DNA of 64,000 nt from Pseudomonas viridiflava (GTDB lineage: Bacteria > Pseudomonadota > Gammaproteobacteria > Pseudomonadales > Pseudomonadaceae), in the NCBI RefSeq assembly GCF_900580865.1, contig NZ_UTBZ01000228.1:340541-404540 (forward strand). The letters are read 5' to 3'. How positions within the stretch are numbered: the first letter of the stretch is position 1; each line of letters opens with the position of its first letter. Under the pieces are notes generated by a model, which saw only the letters and a list, made by a program, of their open reading frames with translations, was not told the DNA's origin and did no database searches. The translations under genes and the position numbers were made by a program. Shown here one piece after another: positions 44,263 through 51,687 of the stretch.

Positions 44263-45051
44263 ATGCGTAAGCAACTGATGATTCCAGCTCTTCTGGCCGC
44301 AAGCGTCGCTCTGGCTGCCTGCTCTACCCCGCCTAACCCGAACCTGGAACAGGCGCGCACCAACTACGCCGGCCTGCAAGCCAACCCACAGGCGAGCAAA
44401 GTTGCGGCACTGGAAACCAAAGACGCCAGTGATTACCTGGACAAGGCCGACAAGGCTTATCTGGACAAGCAAGATGCAGCCAAGGTCGACCAACTGGCCT
44501 ACCTGACCAACCAGCGTGTGGAAGTGGCCAAGCAGACCATCGCCCTGCGCACCGCTGAAAACAATCTGAAGAACGCCGCAGCCCAACGTGCCCAGGCGCG
44601 TCTGGATGCGCGTGATCAGCAGATCAAACAGCTGCAGGACAGCCTGAACGCCAAGCAGACCGATCGCGGTACGCTGGTGACTTTCGGTGACGTACTGTTC
44701 GCCACTGACCGTGCCGACCTGAAATCCAGCGGTCTGGTGAACATCAACAAACTGGCGCAATTCCTCCAGGAAAATCCGGATCGCAAAGTGATCGTCGAGG
44801 GCTACACCGACAGCACCGGTACCGCGAGCCACAACCAGTCGCTGTCCGAGCGTCGCGCCAACTCCGTGCGTACTGCACTGGTGAAAATGGGCGTTGATCC
44901 AGCGCGTATCGTCACCCAAGGCTACGGCAAGGAATACCCGGTTGCCGAGAACGGCAGCGTCTCCGGTCGTGCGATGAACCGTCGTGTGGAAGTGACCATT
45001 TCCAACGACAACCAGCCAGTGATGCCACGTTCGGCGGTCAGCTCGAACTAA
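44263..45051 (+). CDS. lptF: OmpA-family lipoprotein, LptF-like
   Basis: 262 aa. Lipobox LAAC (Cys20) then a DUF4398-like helical region (about 25–125) and a C-terminal OmpA peptidoglycan-binding domain with VIVEGYTDSTGTASHNQSLS and RRVEVTI. Anchors the outer membrane to peptidoglycan. Matches P. aeruginosa LptF (PA3692), an AlgU-regulated outer-membrane lipoprotein important for stress survival. Same orientation as the upstream DUF4398 lipoprotein, 54 bases apart; a strong terminator follows. Confidence 0.85.
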   Translation: MRKQLMIPALLAASVALAACSTPPNPNLEQARTNYAGLQANPQASKVAALETKDASDYLDKADKAYLDKQDAAKVDQLAYLTNQRVEVAKQTIALRTAENNLKNAAAQRAQARLDARDQQIKQLQDSLNAKQTDRGTLVTFGDVLFATDRADLKSSGLVNINKLAQFLQENPDRKVIVEGYTDSTGTASHNQSLSERRANSVRTALVKMGVDPARIVTQGYGKEYPVAENGSVSGRAMNRRVEVTISNDNQPVMPRSAVSSN

Positions 45052-45069
45052 GCGCCCTGCTGTAACGCA

Positions 45070-45101
45070 AAAGCCCCGCCTGAGTGATCAGGCGGGGCTT
45101 T
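45070..45101 (+). terminator. Rho-independent terminator after lptF
   Basis: Perfect 14-bp stem AAAGCCCCGCCTGA / TCAGGCGGGGCTTT with a GTGA loop, followed by CTTATT. Begins 19 bases past the lptF stop. Confidence 0.95.
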
Positions 45102-45170
45102 CTTATTGGAAGTTTGAAAAACTATTGCTCTATACGCATGGGGGTCTTCACCTTTAGAGAACGACGTCAA

Positions 45171-45186
45171 CTGTCAACTGTGACAG
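45171..45186. promoter_or_regulatory. CTGTCA-N4-TGACAG inverted repeat upstream of metalloprotease gene
   Basis: Perfect 6-bp half sites with a four-base spacer, 66 bases before the start of the secreted metalloprotease. A partial direct copy (GTCAACTGTCAACTG) overlaps it. Operator-like in size, but the binding protein is unknown. Confidence 0.4.
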
Positions 45187-45251
45187 TAGACGAAGATCCA
45201 TTCACGGAAGAGGCTGTTGTCTGTCGTCCCGCCCCTGACAAGGAAGCCCCC

Positions 45252-47216
45252 ATGAAACGATCAATCATCGCTATCGGGTTGTTGTCGACACTATTCCATG
45301 CTGCGTTCAGCTGGAGTAACCCGCCCGCCCAAAATGAGCCATTGCATGATCTGGATGACATGATCATCAGCACCGATCCTGAAATGCTCGTTCCGGTGAA
45401 AAAGCGTCCGGTCACAGGCGTTAAAAAGGTATTACTGGTGGTCGGGCACTGGTCTGGCGAGCCGGGCCTGGACACCAAAAAAATTGCTGAGCAAACTTTC
45501 TCAACACACTGGAACTCATTGCGCTCTTACATCCTGGCCGCGTCAGGCAATAAGCTGAAACTGGAGGGCACACAAATTGAAGCCGATTTCGGCCCGAAAC
45601 CTGTGACCTGTAGTGCCTCAGGCAGTCTTGATGCGGGGCGCAAGGCGGCACTAGCACAGAACATTGATCCTGCCGCTTTTGCGTTCTTGTTTGTAGCTGT
45701 TCCTTGTGGCGGGGGCGCAATCGCTACGGTGCCGGGAAACTGGATTTGGGTTAAAGGTATGCCGGGCTTGCCGCATGTCTGGAAGCACGAATTCGGCCAC
45801 AATCTGGGATACCCACATGGCGGCACTTATACCAAATGTCCGGTGAGTAACGACGTTGTTCAGGTTCCTGAAGAGTGCAGCCCTGTCGGGTATGGTGATA
45901 CTGGAGACTCGGTATCGGGTGGCGGAACACTCTATCCGGCAATCAACCGGTGGTTTTCCGGCTGGCTAGATGACTCGCAAGCCGCCGTGATCAACAAGAC
46001 AGGCCTGTATCGACTGGGCGTACTTGGAGGGGCGGGACCTCAACTTTACCTTCTCAATCGGCCGACAGAACCGCAGTTGATAACGCTTGAGTACCGCCAA
46101 CCGACACCATTCGATGACTTTTCCGCCTCCGATAATCGCGTAACCGGCGTCTGGATCAGATACTCGTCACTGAACGGAACTGTGCGCAACGCGCAACTGG
46201 ATGCCACGCCAGAAACTGCCACAACGAACGATCCTACCCTGCAGCCAGGACGGACGCTGGAAGACTCGACGGCAAAAATCAAAATCAAAGTCTGTACGAC
46301 GGATAAGGCTGGTGCATCGCTCGCAATTGCAATTAATGGACAAGGCCTCCCGTATTGCACAACGACAGTCGTGCCACCGCTGGTCATGACACCCGAGCAG
46401 AACGCTACAACAACGCTGAAACCTTTGATCACTGGAACGGCGCGACCGGGAGCAACGATCAAGGTAGCAGAAGCCGCAACCCCGGAGACTTTCTTCGCAA
46501 CAGCTATCGCGGATGTACAAAGCAGGTGGTCAATAACCCCACCTACCGATAGGCCATCAGGCCCCAATGCACTTGTGCTTCGGCAGTACTTTGGCGACAG
46601 AGTCTCGGGGCCGTCCGAGCAGCGTTTATTCAACGTTGTTGATATCGTGGATGTGCCTCCCCCGGTTATCTCTACGCCAGTGGAAAACGCTGACTCCGGT
46701 TACAACCCTTTGCTTTCAGGCACAGCATTGCCTGGCGCCCATATTCGCGTAACCCGCGTTTACGGCCCTTACGAAGTACTGGCGGAAACAGACGCTGATG
46801 CCTATGGCAAATGGTCAGTGCGAAGTGTCTGGACATTACCCTCAGGGCCTTTTTCCATGACAGCCTGGCAAAGCATTGATGGTAAGCGCTCGCCGTGGAG
46901 TGCCAATAGAACAATCAAGGTAATTGATACGCTCGACGCGCCAGTCATAGAAACCCCACTAGAGGGTAGTGACAGTGGTCAAAACCCTCTGCTCTCCGGC
47001 AAAGCTCTTCCGGGCGCACATATCCGTGTATCCAAGGTCTACGGCCCTTACGAGGTACTGGCGGAAACAGACGCCGATGCCTATGGCAACTGGTCGGTGC
47101 GAAGTGTCTGGAGCTTACCTCCGGGAACTTTTTCCATGACGGCATGGCAAAGCATCGACGGTAAGCGCTCGCCATGGAGTGCTAATCGAAAAATCACGGT
47201 GACAGCCGGCCCTTAG
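45252..47216 (+). CDS. Secreted zinc metalloprotease with three C-terminal Ig-like modules
   Basis: 654 aa from ATG 45252, preceded by AAGGAAG; the frame extends upstream through the promoter region. Signal peptide about residues 1–20. The zinc motif HEFGHNLGYPH (179–189) fits HExxHxxGxxH, and the downstream YGDTGDSVSGG and YPAINRWFSGWL resemble gametolysin-type (M11) peptidases. Three Ig-like modules follow (about 375–465, 470–557, 563–651); the last two are nearly identical with a 93-residue period. Such modules usually serve binding to cell-surface polymers. Single gene between the lptF terminator and a MITE-like repeat; composition differs from neighbours, suggesting acquisition. Confidence 0.82.
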   Translation: MKRSIIAIGLLSTLFHAAFSWSNPPAQNEPLHDLDDMIISTDPEMLVPVKKRPVTGVKKVLLVVGHWSGEPGLDTKKIAEQTFSTHWNSLRSYILAASGNKLKLEGTQIEADFGPKPVTCSASGSLDAGRKAALAQNIDPAAFAFLFVAVPCGGGAIATVPGNWIWVKGMPGLPHVWKHEFGHNLGYPHGGTYTKCPVSNDVVQVPEECSPVGYGDTGDSVSGGGTLYPAINRWFSGWLDDSQAAVINKTGLYRLGVLGGAGPQLYLLNRPTEPQLITLEYRQPTPFDDFSASDNRVTGVWIRYSSLNGTVRNAQLDATPETATTNDPTLQPGRTLEDSTAKIKIKVCTTDKAGASLAIAINGQGLPYCTTTVVPPLVMTPEQNATTTLKPLITGTARPGATIKVAEAATPETFFATAIADVQSRWSITPPTDRPSGPNALVLRQYFGDRVSGPSEQRLFNVVDIVDVPPPVISTPVENADSGYNPLLSGTALPGAHIRVTRVYGPYEVLAETDADAYGKWSVRSVWTLPSGPFSMTAWQSIDGKRSPWSANRTIKVIDTLDAPVIETPLEGSDSGQNPLLSGKALPGAHIRVSKVYGPYEVLAETDADAYGNWSVRSVWSLPPGTFSMTAWQSIDGKRSPWSANRKITVTAGP

Positions 47217-47277
47217 CGGTAGAAGGTCCGTCGTTCAAAGATGGCGGGGCTTTTTGGGTGGGAGCTGAAATGGCGGC

Positions 47278-47452
47278 CCCTCACCCCAGCCCTCTCCCGA
47301 GGGAGAGGGAGCCGAATGGGGGATGTTCAGTTACTGCATCGGCCTGAAGTTGCTTCGCGGAATCCATAGTCGACACTCTCTTTCAGGTCGGTGGATAGCG
47401 AAAGACAACTCGGTCAGTCCCCTCTCCCTCTGGGAGAGGGTTAGGGTGAGGG
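47278..47452. repeat. MITE-like repeat, copy 1
   Basis: About 175 bases bounded by 21-base terminal inverted repeats that agree in 19 positions: CCCTCACCCCAGCCCTCTCC at the left and GGAGAGGGTTAGGGTGAGGG at the right. Each end also forms its own hairpin, CCCTCTCCC-GA-GGGAGAGGG (47290–47309) and CCCTCTCCC-TCT-GGGAGAGGG (47420–47440). The interior is related to the copy at 54502–54714. No coding frame. Confidence 0.8.
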
Positions 47453-47466
47453 CTGAACCTGCAGAA

Positions 47467-47796
47467 TCACTCCTCCAGCTTCTGCGGGGTCTCTTCGCCC
47501 ATGCAACGTACCGCTTTTTTCTGCGCGTTGATCAATACTCCGGTCAGGCCTTTCTGCTCGGTATCAAACAACACCAGCACCCCATCAATGCACTGCGCGA
47601 CCTGAGGCGCCGGGGTGAGCGAGACTTTGTAATCTTCGCCAGGAACCGTCTTGAGCATGGTGAATTCGTTGAGCAGCAACGCATCCTCGGGTTTGGCGAA
47701 GTGCAGGTAGCCGTAGTACCACAGCGCCCCGACGGTGCCGAGGATGCTGCAGATACCGGTGATGATCAGCGGGATGGCGTTACGTTCTTCACTCAT
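47467..47796 (-). CDS. Small membrane protein of unknown function
   Basis: 109 aa with one hydrophobic segment (about residues 9–30) near the N-terminus and a soluble remainder containing two cysteines (AQCIDG, VRCMGEE). The start overlaps the upstream hydrolase gene by four bases (ATGA), so the two are cotranscribed. I do not recognise a family. Probably an inner-membrane protein with its C-terminal part in the periplasm. Confidence 0.78.
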   Translation of the reverse strand: MSEERNAIPLIITGICSILGTVGALWYYGYLHFAKPEDALLLNEFTMLKTVPGEDYKVSLTPAPQVAQCIDGVLVLFDTEQKGLTGVLINAQKKAVRCMGEETPQKLEE

Positions 47797-48698
47797 TGCA
47801 GACTCTCATCTTCAGAATTCGGGGGTTGCGGATAATTGGGGATTTCGCCGAGGCGGCGCAGGCCGTTGAAATGCTCGGGATCATCGAGGTAGCGCAGCAT
47901 TACCTGGCGCCAGACCGGGTCGCCGAAGGTCTGCACATGACCGCCGCGGGTCAGTTGCAGCACGCGCGGTGGCGGCGCAGCCTGATACAGACGGATGCCG
48001 TTGGAAAGCGGCACCAGCGGATCGTCGATGCTGTGGAAAATCAGCTTCGGCACACCGTTGAGTTGCGGCATCGAGTTGATTGCACTGTCACCATCCGGCA
48101 CCAGCCACGACAACGGCACCTGGAACGGCCAGGTCAGCCACGAAGTGCTTAGCGCATATTGGCCGACGCTGCGATAGCTGGCGGGCACACCGTCGAGCAC
48201 CAGCGCTTTCAGCTGTTTCTGGCGCTCTGGATGCTGCACCAGCCAATGCACGGCCATCGACCCGCCGAGGCTCTGGCCGAGCAGGATCAGCGGCTTGCCT
48301 TTGGCCTCTGGCGCTTTGTCGAGCCAGGCGAATGCGGCGTCGATGTCCTGATAGATCGCCGGCAAACTCGGCTCGCCCTCGGACAAGCCATAACCGCGAT
48401 AGTCCACCAGCAACACTTGATAGCCGTTTTTCGGCAACCACCAACTGCCGCCGAGATGCATCGGCAGATTGCCGCCGTTGCCGTGCAGATGCAGGACGGT
48501 GCCTTTGAGCTCAACGCCGGGCTTGGCTGGCAGCCACCAGGCATTTAGCTTCAAGCCGTCAGCCGTGACCAGCGTGACGGTGCGGTATTCGAGTTTGGCT
48601 TTTTCCGGGGTGAAGATCTGGCCCGGTTCGGGGTAGAACAATAACGAGCTGCAACCGCTGAGGGTCAGGAGCAGGCAGAAAATGCCGAGGATTCTCAT
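47793..48698 (-). CDS. Alpha/beta-hydrolase lipoprotein
   Basis: 301 aa from ATG 48698 (MRILGIFCLLLTLSGC), the start that yields a proper lipobox; the longer frame crosses a REP pair. Alpha/beta-hydrolase fold with HLHGNGGN oxyanion loop, the nucleophile elbow GQSLGG, an acid near SIDDPLVP and a His in GGHVQ. Belongs to the BEM46/YfhR-like branch with unknown substrates. Lipidated, hence envelope-located. Coupled to a small membrane protein gene. Confidence 0.87.
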   Translation of the reverse strand: MRILGIFCLLLTLSGCSSLLFYPEPGQIFTPEKAKLEYRTVTLVTADGLKLNAWWLPAKPGVELKGTVLHLHGNGGNLPMHLGGSWWLPKNGYQVLLVDYRGYGLSEGEPSLPAIYQDIDAAFAWLDKAPEAKGKPLILLGQSLGGSMAVHWLVQHPERQKQLKALVLDGVPASYRSVGQYALSTSWLTWPFQVPLSWLVPDGDSAINSMPQLNGVPKLIFHSIDDPLVPLSNGIRLYQAAPPPRVLQLTRGGHVQTFGDPVWRQVMLRYLDDPEHFNGLRRLGEIPNYPQPPNSEDESLQ

Positions 48699-48744
48699 CC
48701 GGTGAAACCTCGCAAAAGATTCGGGTTGGAATACAGAACAAACC

Positions 48745-48834
48745 TGTAGGATTGAGCCTGCTCGCGATAGCGGTGCGTCAGTCGCTATTTGTGTTGATTG
48801 ACACACCGCTATCGCGAGCAGGCTCACTCCTACA
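48745..48834. repeat. REP pair, GTAGGATTGAGC subtype
   Basis: TGTAGGATTGAGCCTGCTCGCGA from 48745 and TCGCGAGCAGGCTCACTCCTACA ending at 48834; the outer AGCGGTG/CACCGCT also pair. Same subtype as the pair after dapD. Confidence 0.9.
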
Positions 48835-48850
48835 GGGGATTTGTTGTGGG

Positions 48851-50128
48851 TCAAAGGATATTGGAGTAATCCGCCTCGATCCGGTCCAGGCTCAAGTGAT
48901 TGAGGAAGTTGGAGAAGCACATCCACGCCGACAACGCATTCAAGTCGCGGAACTGGTCAGGCAGATACTTCGGCGGCACCACCAGTCCTTCATCCACCAA
49001 CTGGCGCAAGGTACGCATGTCTTCCAGTGTGGTTTTGCCGCAGAACAACAACGGAATCTGCTCAAGTTTGCCCTTACGCACGGCCAACTGAATGTAGTTG
49101 TAAACCATGATAAAGCCCTTGAGGTAGGACAAGTCTTTGGTGAATGGCAGACCGGTCGGCGTCGATCCACGGAAAACCCGACTGGCGTTACCGTAACTTT
49201 CCGCCATCTCGAAGCCCTGCTCGCGGAAGAACTCGAAGATCTGCAAGAAGTCCGCGCCCTCCTCGACCATATGAATGGCACGGGTACGGTTGGTCAGTTT
49301 GCGCAGACGACTCGGGTAAGAGGCGAAGGTGATGATTTCCATGAGGATCGCCAGGCCTTCCTGGGTCACCGTCGAAGACGGCGGGCCTTTGGACAGGAAG
49401 GTGCAGATCGGCTGATTCAGACCGTTAAGCGTAGTGCCGACGTGTACCAGACCTTCATGAACCTCCAGCGCACGCACGTCGCGGTCGTTGAACAACGCGT
49501 CGGTGCGGATCTTGATGTAGTCAGCGCCTGCCGCTGCGTCGGCAACGATGCCGTCGGACTCAAACACGCGAATGGTTTCCTCGGCCTCACCAAAGACCTT
49601 GTTCAGACGGGTTTGCAGCAGGTGCACAGCGTCCTTGGCGGTGAGGATTTTCGGCTCATCCTTCAAATCGCCACGACCATCAATGTTGTTCAGGTAGTCG
49701 GACATCATCAGGCCGAGGTCGGCCAGGGTCGGGTCGCCGGCGTGGAAAGCATCGGAGGCGGCGCCGTACAGTTCTTGCGAGATCAGGCCGAAATCCTCGG
49801 TGCCGCGTGCTTCGAGCATGCGCACCACCATGCGGTATTCCTTGCACATGCGCCGCATGATCTGCCCGACCGGATTGAACTGGCCGAGCTGGCGGGTGAT
49901 GTCGCGCTCGATGTTCTGGAATTCCAGTTTGACCTTGCTCGAATCGAAACTCAGCGGCCGATTAAGGTAGTAGTCGCGATCCACCGCCGGCATTTCCTTG
50001 CCTTTGGCCTTGAGAAATCCCTTGCGGATGTTCTCGTCCCACTTGACCGCGTCGAGTACTCGAATCGGCGTCTGCGCCAGCACAATGCGGTCGGACAACA
50101 TGCGTATCGTCTGCTGGTAATCGTCCAC
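48851..50128 (-). CDS. DUF1704 / QEGLA-motif protein with HEXXXH site
   Basis: 425 aa, soluble. The QEGLA motif that names the family is at residues 256–260, within SSTVTQEGLAILMEI. Thirty residues earlier HEGLVH (224–229) matches HEXXXH, the zinc site of the eukaryotic DUF1704 member MATCAP, a tyrosine carboxypeptidase; the QEGLA glutamate would be the third ligand. Bacterial members are annotated as modulators of flavohemoglobin expression, on thin evidence. A lipoprotein gene ends 25 bases upstream and may be in the same transcript. Peptidase activity here is inference from the motif. Confidence 0.85.
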   Translation of the reverse strand: MDDYQQTIRMLSDRIVLAQTPIRVLDAVKWDENIRKGFLKAKGKEMPAVDRDYYLNRPLSFDSSKVKLEFQNIERDITRQLGQFNPVGQIMRRMCKEYRMVVRMLEARGTEDFGLISQELYGAASDAFHAGDPTLADLGLMMSDYLNNIDGRGDLKDEPKILTAKDAVHLLQTRLNKVFGEAEETIRVFESDGIVADAAAGADYIKIRTDALFNDRDVRALEVHEGLVHVGTTLNGLNQPICTFLSKGPPSSTVTQEGLAILMEIITFASYPSRLRKLTNRTRAIHMVEEGADFLQIFEFFREQGFEMAESYGNASRVFRGSTPTGLPFTKDLSYLKGFIMVYNYIQLAVRKGKLEQIPLLFCGKTTLEDMRTLRQLVDEGLVVPPKYLPDQFRDLNALSAWMCFSNFLNHLSLDRIEADYSNIL

Positions 50129-50152
50129 CCGAAACTCCTGTAGAACACTGAA

Positions 50153-50707
50153 TTATTTGGTGCGGGTCTGGCGCTGGTAGCGTACGGCTTCAACGAAGAC
50201 ATCGGAATTGGCCGGATCGTCGAGGTAAGCAAAGACCTTGTCGAGGTTGCTGTCGACATGCACGCCGTCGCCATCGTCGGTCTGGAAGGCCTGACCGTCG
50301 AGGGCTTTCTGTTTGATCGCTTGATTGATCTGCTCGAGATCGAGGTTGTAGACCACCAGTTCGTGTTTGTCGGTGAGCTCGAAACCGGCGATGGTGAAGT
50401 GGCCACCGTACTGCGCCGGGACTTTCGCCGACAGATACCAGCGGCTGCCGTGGCGCGACACGGTGAAGGGATAGGCTTCGCGTTCGTGGGGCTTGGCCTT
50501 GAAGTACGTGACCGCCTGATAGCGATCGTTGCCCAGGCGCGTCAGCTCAAGGTTCATCGGCTCGCCCCAGGCATTGGTGCTCGACCATTTGCCGAGCAAG
50601 CCCTTGGGCGCCGGATCACTGGCGGTCAGCGGCTCCTTGAAGGTCACCAGACAGCCACTGAGCAGCAGGAACGACAAGGCGATCAGCACGCCACGCCAGG
50701 CTTTCAT
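50153..50707 (-). CDS. Lipoprotein of unknown function
   Basis: 184 aa. Signal peptide with lipobox LSGC (Cys19). The mature part is beta-rich (LLGKWSSTNAWGEPMNLELT, YFKAKPHEREAYPFTVSRHG). No recognised domain. Twenty-four bases upstream of the DUF1704 gene on the same strand, so probably cotranscribed. Located in the envelope by prediction. Confidence 0.82.
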   Translation of the reverse strand: MKAWRGVLIALSFLLLSGCLVTFKEPLTASDPAPKGLLGKWSSTNAWGEPMNLELTRLGNDRYQAVTYFKAKPHEREAYPFTVSRHGSRWYLSAKVPAQYGGHFTIAGFELTDKHELVVYNLDLEQINQAIKQKALDGQAFQTDDGDGVHVDSNLDKVFAYLDDPANSDVFVEAVRYQRQTRTK

Positions 50708-50755
50708 TCAATACTCCCTATGAACATTCGCCGCCCTTGAATACGCCACCGAACC

Positions 50756-50845
50756 TGTGGGAGCGAGCTTGCTCGCGAAAGCGTCAGCACAGCCAACATT
50801 AATGTTGAATGTCAGTCCGTCTTCGCGAGCAAGCTCGCTCCCACA
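50756..50845. repeat. REP pair, GAGCTTGCTC variant
   Basis: Inverted pair TGTGGGAGCGAGCTTGCTCGCGA (from 50756) and TCGCGAGCAAGCTCGCTCCCACA (to 50845). Between the TetR gene and the lipoprotein gene. Confidence 0.92.
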
Positions 50846-50868
50846 GGGTTCGATGTTTCCCCAGAGGA

Positions 50869-51582
50869 TCAGACCGACGCGAGCACCAGGTGCATATAGC
50901 GCGTCAGAATACCGAGCATGTCCTCTTCGGCCAAAGGCTCGGCGTCGTTGAGCAGGCCCTGATATTCCATCCGTCCGATAATCGCCGTCAACACCTTGGC
51001 ATCCTGTTGCGGTTCGCGCGAGCCCAATACCTGAAACAACTGGCAAGTGCCCTGCAGCAGAATCTGCTGATGCGAGCGCACCAGAATCGCCAGGCGCGGG
51101 TTGAGCAGCGCTTCCTGGCGAAACGCCTGCTCGGCCATCAAATGCTCGCGACGGTTAAGCAATTGCCGGTGAACATAGTCAGCCATCAACCGCGCAATGT
51201 CGTCAGCCAATTGCGAGCGCGACTCCGGGCTGCCGTCGCCACTGACGACCATGTCACGCAACAGACCTTCATTGTTGATCCACAACTTGGCCATGTACGC
51301 CGCGCTGCGTTCAACGTATTGGGCGAAGGTATCGGTGAGCAGGTCATCGATGTCCTTGAAGTAGTAGGTGGTTGCCGACAGCGGCACACCCGCCTCGGCG
51401 GCCACTGCGCGGTGGCGCACGGCTCGCACGCCGTCACGCACGACAATACGCATCGCTGCATCGAGAATGTCCTGTCGACGCTGCTCACTGCCCTGTCGGC
51501 TGGCCTTGCGACCCTGGTACTGAACGCTTTCAGCGACCGCAGTGGCGATACCCGCTGCACCTTCTTGAGCTATTGCACCCAT
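50869..51582 (-). CDS. TetR-family transcriptional regulator
   Basis: 237 aa from ATG 51582; a GTG one codon earlier has better spacing to GAGGAAG and is possible. A poorly structured N-terminal extension of about 35 residues precedes the HTH (RRQDILDAAMRIVVRDGVRAVRHRAVAAEAGVPLSATTYYF, about 36–75). The C-terminal ligand domain is helical. It lies beside lysS, as in other pseudomonads (I recall PA3699). Target genes unknown; a short palindrome 40 bases upstream may be its own operator. Confidence 0.9.
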   Translation of the reverse strand: MGAIAQEGAAGIATAVAESVQYQGRKASRQGSEQRRQDILDAAMRIVVRDGVRAVRHRAVAAEAGVPLSATTYYFKDIDDLLTDTFAQYVERSAAYMAKLWINNEGLLRDMVVSGDGSPESRSQLADDIARLMADYVHRQLLNRREHLMAEQAFRQEALLNPRLAILVRSHQQILLQGTCQLFQVLGSREPQQDAKVLTAIIGRMEYQGLLNDAEPLAEEDMLGILTRYMHLVLASV

Positions 51583-51621
51583 CACGACAGAACTTCCTCT
51601 GCTATTGCAAAATTAACCAAT

Positions 51622-51637
51622 TGATACATTTGTACCA
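51622..51637. promoter_or_regulatory. Possible operator upstream of the TetR gene
   Basis: TGATACATTTGTACCA pairs as TGnTACA-N2-TGTAnCA, 12 of 16 positions symmetric. It sits 40 bases before the regulator start and 11 bases from the lysS terminator, the right place for autoregulation. Confidence 0.4.
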
Positions 51638-51647
51638 GACAGGCAAT

Positions 51648-51676
51648 AAAAAGCCGCCTGTTTTAGGCGGCTTTTT
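51648..51676 (-). terminator. Rho-independent terminator after lysS
   Basis: Stem AAAAAGCCGCCT / AGGCGGCTTTTT with a GTTTT loop; T runs exist on both strands, so it may end lysS (minus) transcription and is just 11 bases past its stop. Confidence 0.93.
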
Positions 51677-51687
51677 AACTGAAACGT

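Noticed and set aside
48698..48926. 76-codon N-terminal extension of the alpha/beta hydrolase
   Set aside because: It crosses a REP pair, and the internal ATG at 48698 begins a proper lipoprotein signal.
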